From: Agarophyton chilense
Lineage: Eukaryota > Rhodophyta > Florideophyceae > Gracilariales > Gracilariaceae
NCBI GenBank assembly: GCA_030374765.1
Contig: JARGXX010000098.1
Location: forward strand, 806,001 to 870,000
Length of the DNA stretch: 64,000 nucleotides
Direction of reading: 5' to 3'
The translations under genes were made by a program, and so were the position numbers. This document shows, in pieces, positions 12,147 through 23,677 of this stretch. The notes beneath the pieces were generated by a model. The model had not been told where the DNA came from, did no database searches, and worked only from the letters and a program-made list of their open reading frames with translations. Within the stretch, counting starts at the first letter, position 1. Every line of letters begins with the position of its first letter.

Positions 12147-14360
12147 ATGAAACGACCTGAAAGGAATACGCGTGGTACGAGCGCCCCGCCACGCCATAAA
12201 GGTCCTAAAGGAGCCCCATCGGCTCAAGCGATTCTGGAAAATACCGAGGAGCTGCTCCGGCACCCTCGGTGCAAAACCGTAAAGGTACATGGTCCGCCGC
12301 CTATGGCAACGGAACCTCAGAGGGAATTACCAATTGAGGTTGCAGCGGAGGAGCTACGGCCTCAGCTCGAAAAGCGAGCGAAAGCGCTCGTCACCCTCGC
12401 AGTCGAGGATGCATTCACCGTAAAGGAGAAGTCGGATACCCGGATGGTTCCGCCCTCAATGGACGTCGATGCATTTACCCGTATTGTGGTTGACCGAGCA
12501 GCTCAAGGGCTATTGGACAGGATACCTGAAATGGTGAAACAGTATCTCTTCACAGATGGTAGGGAGCATGTTTACCGTGCTGTGCAGGACCTTTGGGTTT
12601 CCGAGGGATTCCCAGAATCCCGACCTACACAGGTGAACATCACAAAGCGCATACCACAACGGTTCCAAATGGGTCATTCCACCCACTCCAAACACTCACC
12701 TACTGAGAGTGAGTACCTACAAGGTCCAAGGCAGTGTCAAGAGGTCCCGGGGAAGGTATATCTTCAAGACATCTATCTGCCACCAATTACTGGTTTCGTT
12801 CAAAAGGATACCCATGGAGGTGGTCCCAAGGACGACTCGTCTGACTCGTTGGATGAGCGACGAAGAAACCGAAAAGGGAAGAAGCGGAGGACGAATAGGG
12901 GGACGAATCGAAAGGATGATTCAGACCCCGACTCGTCAGGCTCCAGTTCCGATACGAGTTCATCGTCGGATGATGACCGTAAAGGTAAGAAGAAGAAGAA
13001 AACGAACAGGTCGACGAAGTAGTCGTCGAAAGAAAACCGAAAGGGTATAAAGCAATACAATGAGTCACCCGTCTCTGAGTCGGACACCGAAATGGACCTG
13101 GAGGTGCACCAACCGTTGAACGATATGTTCACCAAAGCGGTTGATTACAGGACTTATCCATTGATCAAAAAGTCTTCTGAATACACCCAAGAGGTTGCTC
13201 AGAAGATTACTAAGCGCCACAAGAAGCTCAGATTCCAAATGGGTGACACAACCTTCACAGGGAGGGATCCTATTGCGGTGATTGAGTTTCTACAGAAGTT
13301 CAAGCTTGCATGTGACCAAAATGGTATTTCCGAGGGTGCTGCTATGTGGCTATTTCAGTTTCAGCTTAAAGGACAAGCATACTACTTGCTGCAGGGTAGG
13401 AGGCTCCGCGGCAATACCTTAGCGATGGATGAGGATGGCACAGAGATGTTGGAGTCATACCCAGAAGTAGTCAATTTCCTTTTGGAAACATACGCCACCG
13501 ATGAGGTTATCCAAGAGGCTTATTCGGAAGTCCTCGCCTACCATCAAAGGTCTGGGCAAACCGAATCGAATTTTTCGCTCGCGTTGTGGAATCTGGCAAC
13601 CCGCTGTGGTAATGTGTTCACTGCCTCTAGGTTAAAGTCGCTATTTGCCGACAATGTCGACAAAGCAATCCGTTCCCAGGTACGCAACTACCTGTCCATT
13701 AACCCAAAGATAGACTACAATGGGCTGGCTCGATACTCCCAAAGCCTTGGAGATACCCTTCGGCTGGGAAAGAGACCAGCCGTGCCTCCAACCTCGAAGG
13801 ATAAACCGAAAAGGTCGGTATTGGAAATTGAAGATACAACAACCTCAGAGGGTAGTTTGCACCTCGAAGTACCTACAGGAACCGCTATCCACTTGGTAGC
13901 GACCCAGGGGCGATTCTCGAAACCTTTGACGGTAGGAAATTGGTCGTCAACGCGTACACCAAACTCGGTACCATCGCCGCCAAGTGCAATGAGCTCGCAG
14001 AGGATGCAGGGAGCGAGCTCCCATAACTCGCCACCCACATCCTACGCCACTGCTCCTACCAACCAGGTTTCGAAGCCCCCCTCAATGGTAACGCGATACC
14101 CCCAAACCAGAGGCCTCGTTTGCTGGTTCTGTCTCGCGACAGACCATTTGGCAAACAATTGCGCTAACCTACCTCCAGGGATGAGAAACCAGTTGATTCA
14201 GGCTCGCATGCAGAATCACCAACGCCTCTATGGGTCTTCAACGCAAGCACCAAATAGGTTCCAACCCCGTACACCGGTACAGGTCAATACCATCGAGGCA
14301 ACACCAAACTTCGATTCAACCCCTCCCGTACAGGAGGAAAACACCGAACGGTTGGCGTAA
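12147..14360 (+). pseudogene. gag: gag of the gypsy element, split by one in-frame TAG
   Basis: ATG at 12147 opens 291 codons. A TAG at 13020–13022 interrupts, and the same frame then stays open to the TAA at 14358–14360. The first part ends in a long Asp/Ser- and Lys/Arg-rich tract. The second part has the helical capsid-like region (about 13200–13750) and a zinc knuckle CWFCLATDHLANNC, spacing C-X2-C-X4-H-X4-C, at 14121–14162. The structural role (particle assembly, RNA binding) is known for the family. The TAG could be a lesion or a leaky stop. The other stops in the element favour a lesion. Confidence 0.85.
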
Positions 14361-17300
14361 TGGCCGAACCCAACCTGCAATCGGAAGGCCAATCGATACC
14401 CAGAACCTTGAAGGTGGAAGAGAACACGTCACAACCAGGTCCGGTTCTTCATATGAAGTACAACAACTATAGAGTACGTGCTTCAATGTGTTTCTCCGAT
14501 CGCCTTGAGGTTTCGGTCACCTGCGTGTTGGATACGGGGGCCGTCCCAAACGTCCTGAACTCCCGCGTCATACCTGAGGCGGTACTTCGGAACCTGAGCC
14601 GACCTCCCGACAACAACCCGCTGGTGGATGCAAATGAGCGCACATTAAACCTTCGAGGAATGCTCACCACTGTGGTGCAGCTCGGACACCTCAAGGTAAG
14701 ACTGAAATTCTTTGTTATCGACCGTTTACCAACAGATTGCCTACTAGGTACGAACTTCATCGACAGACATGTCAAAGCAATCATTCCTGGTTCCCATACC
14801 GTCGCCCTACGTCAAGGGGGACGAATTGACATTTTAGGTAATACGGAAACCAAACGGGGATGGTTCGTCAAACCGAAGAAGAGGATATCCACCGAAACAG
14901 TCTCCAACAAAGTGCGCATTACCAAACAGGTTGTTATCCCGCCAATGCACCAAATATTGGTACCGGTGTCGTGTGCGACCCCCGGGCTGGTCATACTACA
15001 AAACCATCCGAGGTTAGCACACCGACACCTCACCTTGATGGCCAACGGGATTGTCGACAACATCCCAAATGAACCCTTTAAGGTGTGTCTCAGCAACTTC
15101 AGCAGTCACGACGTGAAGTTGCCGAAAAATACCAATGTTGGCATAGTACTACCGGCACCACAAGGGGTTTTCACCGTAGCTCACACTAATCACGGCGACG
15201 TCCCCTTCGGCAAGGAAGGGGGGTGCGCAAATGCGTCCACAACCACAAAGGTATCAATAAACACCAACTTGGAATCAAAGCTAACCGATAAGGCATCGGT
15301 AGACAAAGAAGAGGAACCGAAGCCGGAGAGGCAATGGCAAGATAGAGTCCAGATCGGTGAAGAAAACGGCCAACTGCGGGGCCGTATTATCGACCTTCTG
15401 GAGGAGTTCGAAACCATGTGGTCAGGCAATCTGGGCCAAATTAAGGCCACACAGCTTCGCATCGAGCTCCTCCCTGACTAGAAGCCGATTTATCAGCAAC
15501 CATACCGTGCAGGTCCGAAGTCGAGAGAGGTAGAACTCAAAGAAGTGGAGCGAATGCTCCAAGAAGGTGTAATTGAACCAGGCAACTCAGATTGGGCTAG
15601 TCCCGTGGTTCTGTTTCGGAAGAAAGGGGATAACCGTATGAGGTTCTGTGTGCACTGCAGGAGGCTCAATAGCGTGAACATCAGGGATTCGTACCCGATA
15701 CCTAGAATGGATGAGTGCATCGACTCCTTGGGAGATGCGCAGATATTTACCACGTTGGATGCCAATTGTGGTTATTGGCAGGTAGCCGTAGGTGAGGAAG
15801 ATCGAGACAAAACGACCTTCACGTGCCATGAAGGTTTGTTTCGCTTCACGCGGATGCCCTTCGGGTTGCGCAATGCTCCAGCCACCTTTCAAAGGGCGCT
15901 GGAAATCATCCTTTCGAAGTTTAAATGGACAACCGCCTTGATATACATCGATGATGTAATCATCTATTCCAGATCGGTAGAAGAGCATTTTGCTCACGTA
16001 CGCACCATACTAACCCTCCTAGCTGAGGCGGAGGTGACGCAGAAGCTACACAAATGCGTCTTCTTTACCAGAACGGTTGAATACCTGGGCCACATCATAG
16101 GCCCTGGTACCCTAGAGGTTGCGCCGAGCAACATTAGGGCCGTAGAGAAGGTCAAGTTGCCACGATCCCGGACAGACGTACGATCCTTTATAGCTTTATG
16201 TAACGTCTATCGTCGCTTCGTGAAGGGATTCGCGAAAATAGCGGCTCCCCTCAACCAGAAGCTCCAGGAAGGTGAACCTGAACGGTATGAGAATCTATCG
16301 AACGAAGAAATGGATACCTTTGAGGAATTGAAACGAGCGCTGTTGTCACCGCTAATCATAGCGTTGCCGAAAACAGGTCTACCGTACACGCTGGATACAG
16401 ATGCATCCCATGCCTAAATTGGTTGTTGCCTCATGCAGGAGCAGCACAACGGAGACAAATTACCTATAGGGTACTGGAGCCGCGCTATGAATGAGGCGGA
16501 GCAGAACTAAACGGTAACCGAGAACGAATGTCTTGCAGTAGTATGTAGCATGTTGAGCAGATGCGTCTGGTAGACTTGCCCGTTGGATGTTGAGACTGTC
16601 GGAGTCTGAATACGAGGTACAGTACCGTCCAGTTATCAAGCACAACATAGCTGACGCTGTGTCCCGCTTAAACACCTCAGGGTTAGGGACAGAACCGGTG
16701 GACGATGATATCCCTTGCTTTTTGGTGTCATCAATCCAAAATGGTACCGGCGAACACCTAAAAGGATGTTGGGACTTACCTGAAGAAGGTGCCTTGCGAA
16801 ACTCCGACATGGCAACGCAGATACTGACCCTAGAGGAAACGAACGTCATGCCCTTAACCCGAGAGGAATTTCTTCGAGAACAGGCCCAGGATGCGTACTG
16901 CAGAACCCTGGCTGACCAAATTGGTTTCAAAGGATCATCGTTCGATGTGGAATACAATGGGTACATCGTGAGAAGGTCAGCCTTTGATGGTAGCCTTCAA
17001 AAGGTGGTTCCGAAGGCACTGCGCCCGAGAGTCTTGTATCTCGCGCACTACCCGCGACTATCGGGACACCCCGGTGCCACCAGGATGTATTACACCTTGA
17101 AGCAACGGTTCTATTGGCGTCATATGGCCCATGATGTCTATACCTTTTTAGGTCAATGCGAATCTTGTGTTCGTACCCGCGGTGGTATTCGAAAGCATCG
17201 AAAGTACCTCAAGCTGTTCCCAGCAGCGGGTCCGCTGGAGTTTGTTGCGATAGACCTGCGAGGACCACTTCCCAAAACCAAGAATGGGTATCAGCACATT

Positions 17301-18571
17301 CTAGTGATCACCGACAGGTTCTCGAAGCTCACGAGAGCTATACCTTTAAAGGAGACGAAGTCAACCACGCTGGCGATCGCGTTCCTCAAAAATTGGGTCT
17401 ACCCGTATGGTGCACCACTGTAGCTACTTACCGATAATGGTTCAAACGTGGCATCGAAGTTCTTCGAAGCAGTCTGTAACCTCTTGGGTATCAAGCACTA
17501 TTTCAGTACTGCCTACCACCCGCAGACGAACGGACAGGTCGAGCGCTTTAACCACACATTGGTATCAAGACTACGACACTATACGGAAGAGCACCAAACT
17601 GGGTGGGATGAGCTGTTGCAACCGCTCAACTACTCCTATAACCTTCAGGTACACCGGTCAACGCAGACCACTCCCTTTGATTTGGTTCTTTCGCGACACC
17701 CTCCAGGTATTGTAGTGCAGGGAGATCATACCACCAGCACTGCAGCTGGCGCACTGACCCCTGCCCAGGTCAAGTGGAATACCCTTGTGAAATTGAGGAG
17801 GGCTCTCAAACATGCAGAGAGCCGCCTCACTGAAGCCCAGAAGTGGTACAAGGCCGACCACGACCGTAGGGTAACCAAAGTGGTCTCTGTATATTCAGGA
17901 AAATATGTCTACATAGACAACCCACCTTCAGGTAAAAGACCACGACCGGGTAATGAAGCAGACGATGAAGCTATTGACACAGATATCAATTCGAAGCTTC
18001 TACCCAAATCAGTGGGACCTTATAAGATATTGAACGCATCAGACCACACCGTTACGGTTGACCAAGATGGAATACCGAATACGATATCAATTGACCGTAT
18101 TACGGTAGCACCTGAAACGGTTCAACATCGCATTGAGGCGGGCACCTCAGCCCGAGAGCCCAGAGCGGTAGCTCTGCGCACTCGACCCTCGCGGGACCCC
18201 ACCCCAATTGAGGTGAATGATGAACTACAACGGGATGATCCGGATTAAAACCCTCTAACAGGGACGGCCATGGAACCTCCCACGGTAACAGCGGGAGCTC
18301 CCGACCCGGCTCCCACAAACGAAGCTCCCAACTCGGAACATAAGCCCCTCGAGGTAGCGTTCCCCCGAAAGATCAGGACCAAACCTCAGAGGAATTTCCT
18401 TTTGACCGTCTGGTGGGCCACACTCGAACCTACAATGGTCTGAAGTACACCGTCAGGTGGTACGGCTGGGGCCCAGAAGGGGACACCCTCGAACCCCCAG
18501 CAGCAATACCCCCACACTTCCGTATCAGCTATTGGAGCCGTCGCAAGGAGCTGATGCCTGCAGACGGCTAA
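14360..18571 (+). pseudogene. pol: pol of the gypsy element (PR–RT–RNase H–IN–chromodomain), multiply broken
   Basis: ATG at 14360 shares its A with the gag stop (TAATG). In order: retropepsin with LDTGA at about 14528 and DCLLGTNF further on; TAG at 15479; RT with the catalytic YIDD at 15944–15955; RNase H starting LDTDASHA, cut by TAA at 16415 and again near 16508 and 16574. A frameshift plus loss of the central RNase H segment follows, resuming near 16580 with KHNIADAVSRL. Integrase then has its HHCC zinc region (about 17045–17165) and a DDE triad in AIDLRGPLP, TDNGS and VERFN, with TAG at 17421. A frame change after 18248 leads into a chromodomain (YTVRWYGWGPEGDTLEP, 18395–18571), which usually targets integration to marked chromatin. 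It cannot make a functional polyprotein. Confidence 0.9.
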
Positions 18572-19591
18572 CCTTAGACCTTCGTGGTACTCAGGCCTAA
18601 GGAAGGGGGAGAAAAGACGTCGTTTTCCGCAAAAGGTGGACGCATATGCGTGTCAGATTACCTACAAGGGAGGACACGAAAGAACAACCAAATGTAACAG
18701 TAGAGGAGACAAGAAGAGACAACCATTTACTTTAAGAAGGACCTGTCGGTTTAGGAGCAATGGAATCAGGAGGACCCGTGTTATTGACCACCCACGGAGG
18801 AAAAATTGCAGAAATGCTAGGAGCCATCGACCTAGGAGGTAGTAAAGGAGCGGTAGCCCCACCACTGGGGAGAGGAGTCGAAACCAACATAGGTTGAATG
18901 GGAGGAACCGCCGGAGCGGGTTGCAAACCCGCAGGGTTCAAGTTAGCACCTAGAAGGGGATCCGTCAAAAGATCACATGGCGCAGCAGCAGAGACGCTCA
19001 CCAGATTGAAAACCTGACGGGTGGCCAGTTGGTACATGTCCAACTGAAACTGATTCCGGAACTCACCAAGTTGGTTCAGCGCCTTCATGTATTGCGCATG
19101 GTGCGGCAGCAAACCTTCAAGGAAAGCTGGACAGCACTATTATGGTCTCAATGCCGCCAATGAAGAGCAGCAATATCTGAAGGGTTGTCGAGCCGCAGGA
19201 ACGACCAGGCGGGACGGCTCGCGCAGGGACCTAGGAGGGAAATGAAGTTTGAGCAAACGGAAAAGGTGAGACACCAACTTGGTTAGACAGGGAAGCTATG
19301 CGGAAGAAGAATCGCAAACAAGCAGGGCCACTACCGAAACGGTGTCCGCGAGCGCGCTAGTGACACTGCATCGCCCTCATAACAGTCCCTAACTGAATGG
19401 TTTTCGCTCAATTCGTAAGCCGACGTCGCCGCGCGCCCTCCCCAACCGATACTGGCGCCGAGTTCTGAACCTCAAAGGTTCGCGCGCCGCGCGCAGACCC
19501 CACTCCGATGCCCACGCCGCTGTCGCTCGCTACCACTGTATGGTGTGATGGAAGGAGACACGGGGCGTGCATCACGCGTAGGAAGGGGGTC
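18572..19591. other. Non-coding tail of the gypsy element with an antisense reading frame
   Basis: There is about 1 kb between the end of pol and the 3' LTR. No sense frame is convincing. A minus-strand frame (18732–19112, no ATG at its start) reads a Pro/Ala-rich protein-like sequence including LGEFRNQFQLDMYQLATRQVF. It could be captured host sequence or chance. A polypurine run GGAAGGGGG at 19581–19589 just before the 3' LTR fits the plus-strand primer. Confidence 0.5.
19581..19589 (+). promoter_or_regulatory. Polypurine tract
   Basis: GGAAGGGGG lies two bases before the TG of the 3' LTR, the place where plus-strand synthesis is primed in LTR retrotransposons. Confidence 0.6.
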
Positions 19592-20200
19592 TGTCGTATA
19601 GTGGCAGAAGGTCTGACCCTTGAGGTTGTCAATATACTACATTGACGCTGTAGGTGATGGGTGCGAGGGATCATCGGCCATGCAGCTCCGGGCGAGCTAC
19701 CATCTAGGTGTTGTCAGCCACGTCTAGTGTTGACATGTACCTTCTGGTTGAGTAATTGTTAGTAATTGTAATTGTAATTATATTTATTTTAGTACAGTAG
19801 TGGAGTGGCCACCTGGCACTGTAGCCAGTGCTGGCCAGGTCTCTGACACTAGGTCAGAGACCGTGCCTTGCTGGCACCTCCCGGGTGATCTGGAGAGTGC
19901 AGTTCACTGCATATAGGGAACTGCACCTCCTCCATCCTAGTCTGATAAAGACAGGCACCCCTTGGGTCACGACTATACCTTTTGGTTTATTGTTTCTCAA
20001 CTACCACACAGGCCTTCCCGCGCGTCGACGCCTACCATCGCTCACCTAAACGGCATAGGCTAGTTGCCCCGCTGTTTTCCCCTGCGGGTTTTCACGGTTC
20101 CCTGTTACCATCGAGGTTTACTACGTCTACCTTCTAAGGTTGAGCGTCACTACGCTCCCGAGACAAGACAGTAGCATACCCCACCGGTGATTGTACGACA
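19592..20200 (+). repeat. 3' LTR of the gypsy element
   Basis: 609 bp with the same TGTCGTA...TACGACA tips as the 5' LTR. It is followed at once by the CTATC target duplication. One difference from the 5' LTR falls in the first ~480 bp and about twelve in the last ~130 bp. Confidence 0.95.
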
Positions 20201-20544
20201 CTATCCACCTACTCTTATCTAAATAATACTAAATAAGCGAAAAGCTAAGCTAATTGCTAAATAAACTACTGAAGTACACGGCTCATGCAGGCAACCATCC
20301 AAGTCCTTCACGTGGCATAATTGGGCGACTCCGAAAAATCCAATTTGTGAGTACATAAATTGGTACGCGTTCGTGCATACTATTTAAGGTTACCGTCCTA
20401 AAAACAAGATTGGTGCACCCCGACACAAACACATATCATATTCACAGCTTGAAATCGCTCCCAGAATCAATCACTTCTGCCACCACCACACTCATCGACA
20501 TTAAACGATGCGGCCATTTTATCTTCTCTTGCTTCTCGAAAATT

Positions 20545-21212
20545 CGTGTATTATTGTACTATGTCGGGGAATCCGATACGATGATTTTTCGCGAAGTCGC
20601 GGTTGGAACTCATAATTGAGTGATGTCATCAAACTTGTGATATGAAACGGCACACCGCGTAGAATGCCAGGAGGCAGGGTACATTAGTGGAACACGTGGC
20701 ATCACGAGTGGAGTGGCTTGCAACGGCGCATGTAGTGGCGATCCACGTGGCAGGTTTTACTACCCTTTGTAGCTAGACGTCCATTAGGGACCATACTCAT
20801 ACTGTGGTTTGGCTAAGTGGCTGACCACTGGGTATTATTTATATATTTATTTGGGCACTCACCCTGGCACACAGTATATAGTGCACCAGAGGGGAGCGCC
20901 GACTCCAAGTAAAGGAGACAACATGGGCATCATGAATATTCTGTTCCTCGCTTAGGATTCCTTAACCGGAGACCCGGACGAGCTATAATAGATAGTCAGC
21001 CCCCAACCACTTCACGAGCCGTCTCGTACCTACGTTCCATCAACGTTTTACAGTTGCACTGTTCACCCTCGCTGGCGAGTAGTGGCCTTACACCCAACTT
21101 CCAGCTCGCTGGTGTTGTAGCTCTACCACCCCTTTTACTTCGCCGCAAGCGACCCATCGGCAGTCCGAGCGCTATCGCAGGTGCCTGCTCTCTCCGTTAG
21201 AGCGGATACTAC
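20545..21212 (+). repeat. Dispersed ~0.7 kb repeat, copy B, inside the Harbinger element
   Basis: Homologous to 5090–5810. It contains AT-rich TATA-like strings at about 20843–20854 and 20871–20877. Both copies keep a tiny ATG...TAG frame (near 20921 here) of eleven codons with one substitution. It ends CGGATACTACA about 105 bp before the transposase ATG. It is either the transposase promoter/leader or a solo LTR that landed there. The remaining 20340–20544 shows no gene. Confidence 0.6.
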
Positions 21213-21317
21213 AATTCGAAGCGGAGACGGCACTTCTACTTCCGTCAAGCCGTATCCCTCGAAACTCGTAGCAGAAGAGATCACAGAATCCCTCGCTCTG
21301 CACTACCAGCTCCGCAC

Positions 21318-22331
21318 ATGTCAGCGTTTGCCGTGTTTTACGGCTCAGCTTCTGACCAAGCATTGCTTACACTCTGCGGCTTCGACCATTGATCGATGCT
21401 GTTCATCTTGGATGTCTTTGCCCCTCAATATGAAAGATATACTCCATATAGCAGAACTGGTTACATTCGCCGTGTAGTAATCGGTGAACATAGGGGACGG
21501 CCGCGATCTATGAAAGCGACTCAGTGTCTTGGTCTAACGTTAGCATGGTACCGCACGCGCGGTTCCTCGATGGTTCTTTCAGCTTTATATGGTATAACAG
21601 GTTCAGTCTGTTCTACTTTTCTTCGTTTTGGGAGACGTATAATACTTCGCGCGGTTTCGAGAACCGCAGAAGCTGCAGTTCAAATGCCATCTGTTGAGGA
21701 AGTACGGGCGTTCCAGAGGGCCATATCATCAAAATACTCATTACTTCCCGATGTCTATTCCGTTGCGGACGGTTTGAAGCTCTACTTACAACAGAGTAGA
21801 AATGCCATGATCCAGAACATCATTTACAATGGTTGGAAACATGACCATCACATATCTAACGTGTTGGTATTTGCAACCTCTGGACTCGTAATTGCATGTG
21901 CCTTCAATGCCCCAGGATCGATGCACGACTTGTCAATAGCCGAATGGGGGTCAATATACACAAAACTAGAACCAATGTTTCATCAGACTGGTGGGATATG
22001 CATGGTTGACTGGGCTCTTTGTAGGAAACAATACCCGTTTTTAGTTAAGTCTGCACAAGACCTGCCGGATACGGCAGACCCTGCAACGTTACACAGATCT
22101 CAGCAGGCTACATCGGCTCGGCAGGGGTCGGAATGGGGCATGCGTGCGTTTAAAAGTTCGTTTCTGCGTCTCAAAGATCGCTTGGTTTACGAAGAGAGAG
22201 GTGAGCGGCGTCTGATTTTACACCTTGTTGTTTTTCTGTTCAATGTGCGGACTGGCCTGGTCGACATGAATCAGATTCTTACATCATTTATGCCCCATTT
22301 GAGTGTGGAGGCAAACATCTTCCTACCTTAG
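21318..22331 (+). pseudogene. Harbinger DDE transposase (HARBI1/DDE_Tnp_4 type), one in-frame TGA
   Basis: The ATG at 21318 starts a frame interrupted by TGA at 21390–21392 (context GFDH*SMLF). It then stays open to the TAG at 22329. Family landmarks are GRPRSMKATQCLGLTLAW, VADGLKL (first Asp), NAPGSMHDLSIAEWGS (second Asp) and SEWGMRAFKSSFLRLKDRL (Glu), so the DDE triad is present. It would excise and reinsert the element by binding its inverted repeats. The stop probably replaces Arg (CGA to TGA). An alternative start at 21396 after the stop would give 311 residues with all catalytic residues, so activity cannot be excluded. Confidence 0.85.
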
Positions 22332-22427
22332 TACAACTGAGGTTTCACTAAGGACAAATAGCATTGGAGTTTTCTGCCAAAAGTTACTTTGTTTCATGTC
22401 ACTTTCCTGAACCTTTGGGAAACGTCA

Positions 22428-23510
22428 TCATAAACATTTGCATGTAAGCTTCCCTCGCTTTACGGTCTTCTTCGCGCTGTTCGCGAGCTTCTCTCCTCTC
22501 TTCTTCCCGTTTCCGTCTCTGTTCCTCACGAATTTTTCCTCCCGCTCAGAGGACTCCCTACGTCTCACTTTGTCATCCTCTCTCTCCTGAGCTAGGCGCT
22601 CTCTTTCCTCAGTCCGAACCTCTCTGTCCTGAAGCATGGATGCTTTGAAAAGCTCCAACACAGACTCTCCCTCTTCACTTGTTGTACGACGTGCACGTTT
22701 TTGCACCAATGGGAACGATGGGCTGACAGATGGCGTCGTGCTTCTTGCTCTTGGAGCAGTCTCTTCCTCCACTGTCTCATCCTCTGAAATCTCTTTGCCA
22801 CTAAAATCAGCCTCATCATCTGCATCCTGATCCGAAATAAGATCCATTACCTCATCCGCTACACCCTCTCCCATATCGAAGCGAGCAGTCATGTCTTGGC
22901 GATTTTATATGCCAACAACACAGTGAGAGGTATACGCGGATCGCCCGTTAGAACTTTCTTTCAATACAGTAGAGCAAACTTGCGGCGAAAAAAAATCGGT
23001 AGAACGGTTTTCTTCGAGGTAATGCCTCTTTTGCTCTCGTTGGACAGCATCCCACTCTTCCCCTCCTAAGGGCAACTGCTCTTGGAGAACTTCCATGAAA
23101 ACTTCGAGCTCCATCTCAGTAAAGGTCGCACAACGCCCGCCAGCAGCAGGTTGCTTTTTCTTTTTGATCTGCCGCCCTTCGCATCGCTCATTTTCGAGAT
23201 TACGTCGGATTGCGAGCCCGAATGACGAGATACTAGATCTCTGTGAGGATGTAGGTGTGTTAGGAGTATTGGAAACTCGTCTGATTGCCTTTTTAGGCGG
23301 GAGAACAGCGCCTGAACTCTCTTCTCAGGGTGAATTCAAGTTAGCATGCGCGGAGTCGGATGGCATAGCCGACGGCGCAGACATCCGGGTGGTCCAAAGA
23401 GAAAAGGAGGGGCGCTGGGCCAGTGAATGTGGAAGAGCAGGGATTCTGGACGGAGGGTTTGGCGACAGGTGATAGGGATGCGCCGCGCCAGTTGGTGTGG
23501 AGGTGGCCAT
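22428..23510 (-). pseudogene. Harbinger-associated Myb/SANT-like DNA-binding protein, lightly decayed
   Basis: The minus-strand ATG at 23510 begins a Ser/Pro-rich N-terminus, with TGA at 23327–23325. The same frame then gives a SANT-like helix region (FTEMELEVFMEVLQEQLPLGGEEWDAV). A T8 run (22988–22995 on the plus strand) shifts the frame. In the shifted frame RRKFALLY, then TGA at 22963–22961, then KKVLTGDPRIP follow. These are the usual LRRKF and PTGDP-x-x-P motifs of this family. A second shift near 22895 leads to an acidic then Arg/Glu-rich coiled tail. In active Harbinger elements this protein helps the transposase enter the nucleus and bind DNA. Confidence 0.75.
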
Positions 23511-23677
23511 GGTGCAAGGATACGGATATTTGTGGCCCTGCACATATCCACCTACAACGGCGGCGAGGGTCGAGTAAATCATGCCTTTATGCATACACAA
23601 ACGGTACAACTTGAATAGTTTTTGCACACACTGTGTATGCATATTTTGAGTTCTTATGTTTTTCGGAGTCGCCCATT

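Larger units (their letters stand above)
11391..20200 (+). mobile_element. Ty3/gypsy LTR retrotransposon (chromovirus), structurally complete, coding-defective
   Basis: The element is 8,810 bp with two 609 bp LTRs. The 5 bp target duplication CTATC is at 11386–11390 and 20201–20205. Internal order is gag – protease – RT – RNase H – integrase – chromodomain, the Ty3/gypsy chromovirus order. At least six in-frame stops (13020, 15479, 16415, 16508, 16574 and 17421) plus a frameshift with loss of part of RNase H make it non-autonomous. The LTRs differ at about 13 positions, so insertion is not very recent. It lies between the minus-strand retroelement relic and the Harbinger element and interrupts no recognisable gene. 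Confidence 0.95.
20324..23674 (+). mobile_element. PIF/Harbinger DNA transposon with intact termini
   Basis: A perfect 16 bp terminal inverted repeat, GGGCGACTCCGAAAAA at 20324–20339 and its complement at 23659–23674, is flanked on both sides by ATT (20321–20323 and 23675–23677). A 3 bp duplication and tips beginning GGG are typical of PIF/Harbinger. Inside are a DDE transposase on the plus strand and a Myb/SANT-like protein on the minus strand, tail to tail, the two-gene set known for this superfamily. Both genes carry a few stops or shifts while the termini are perfect, so the element may still be mobilised by enzymes made elsewhere. Confidence 0.9.
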
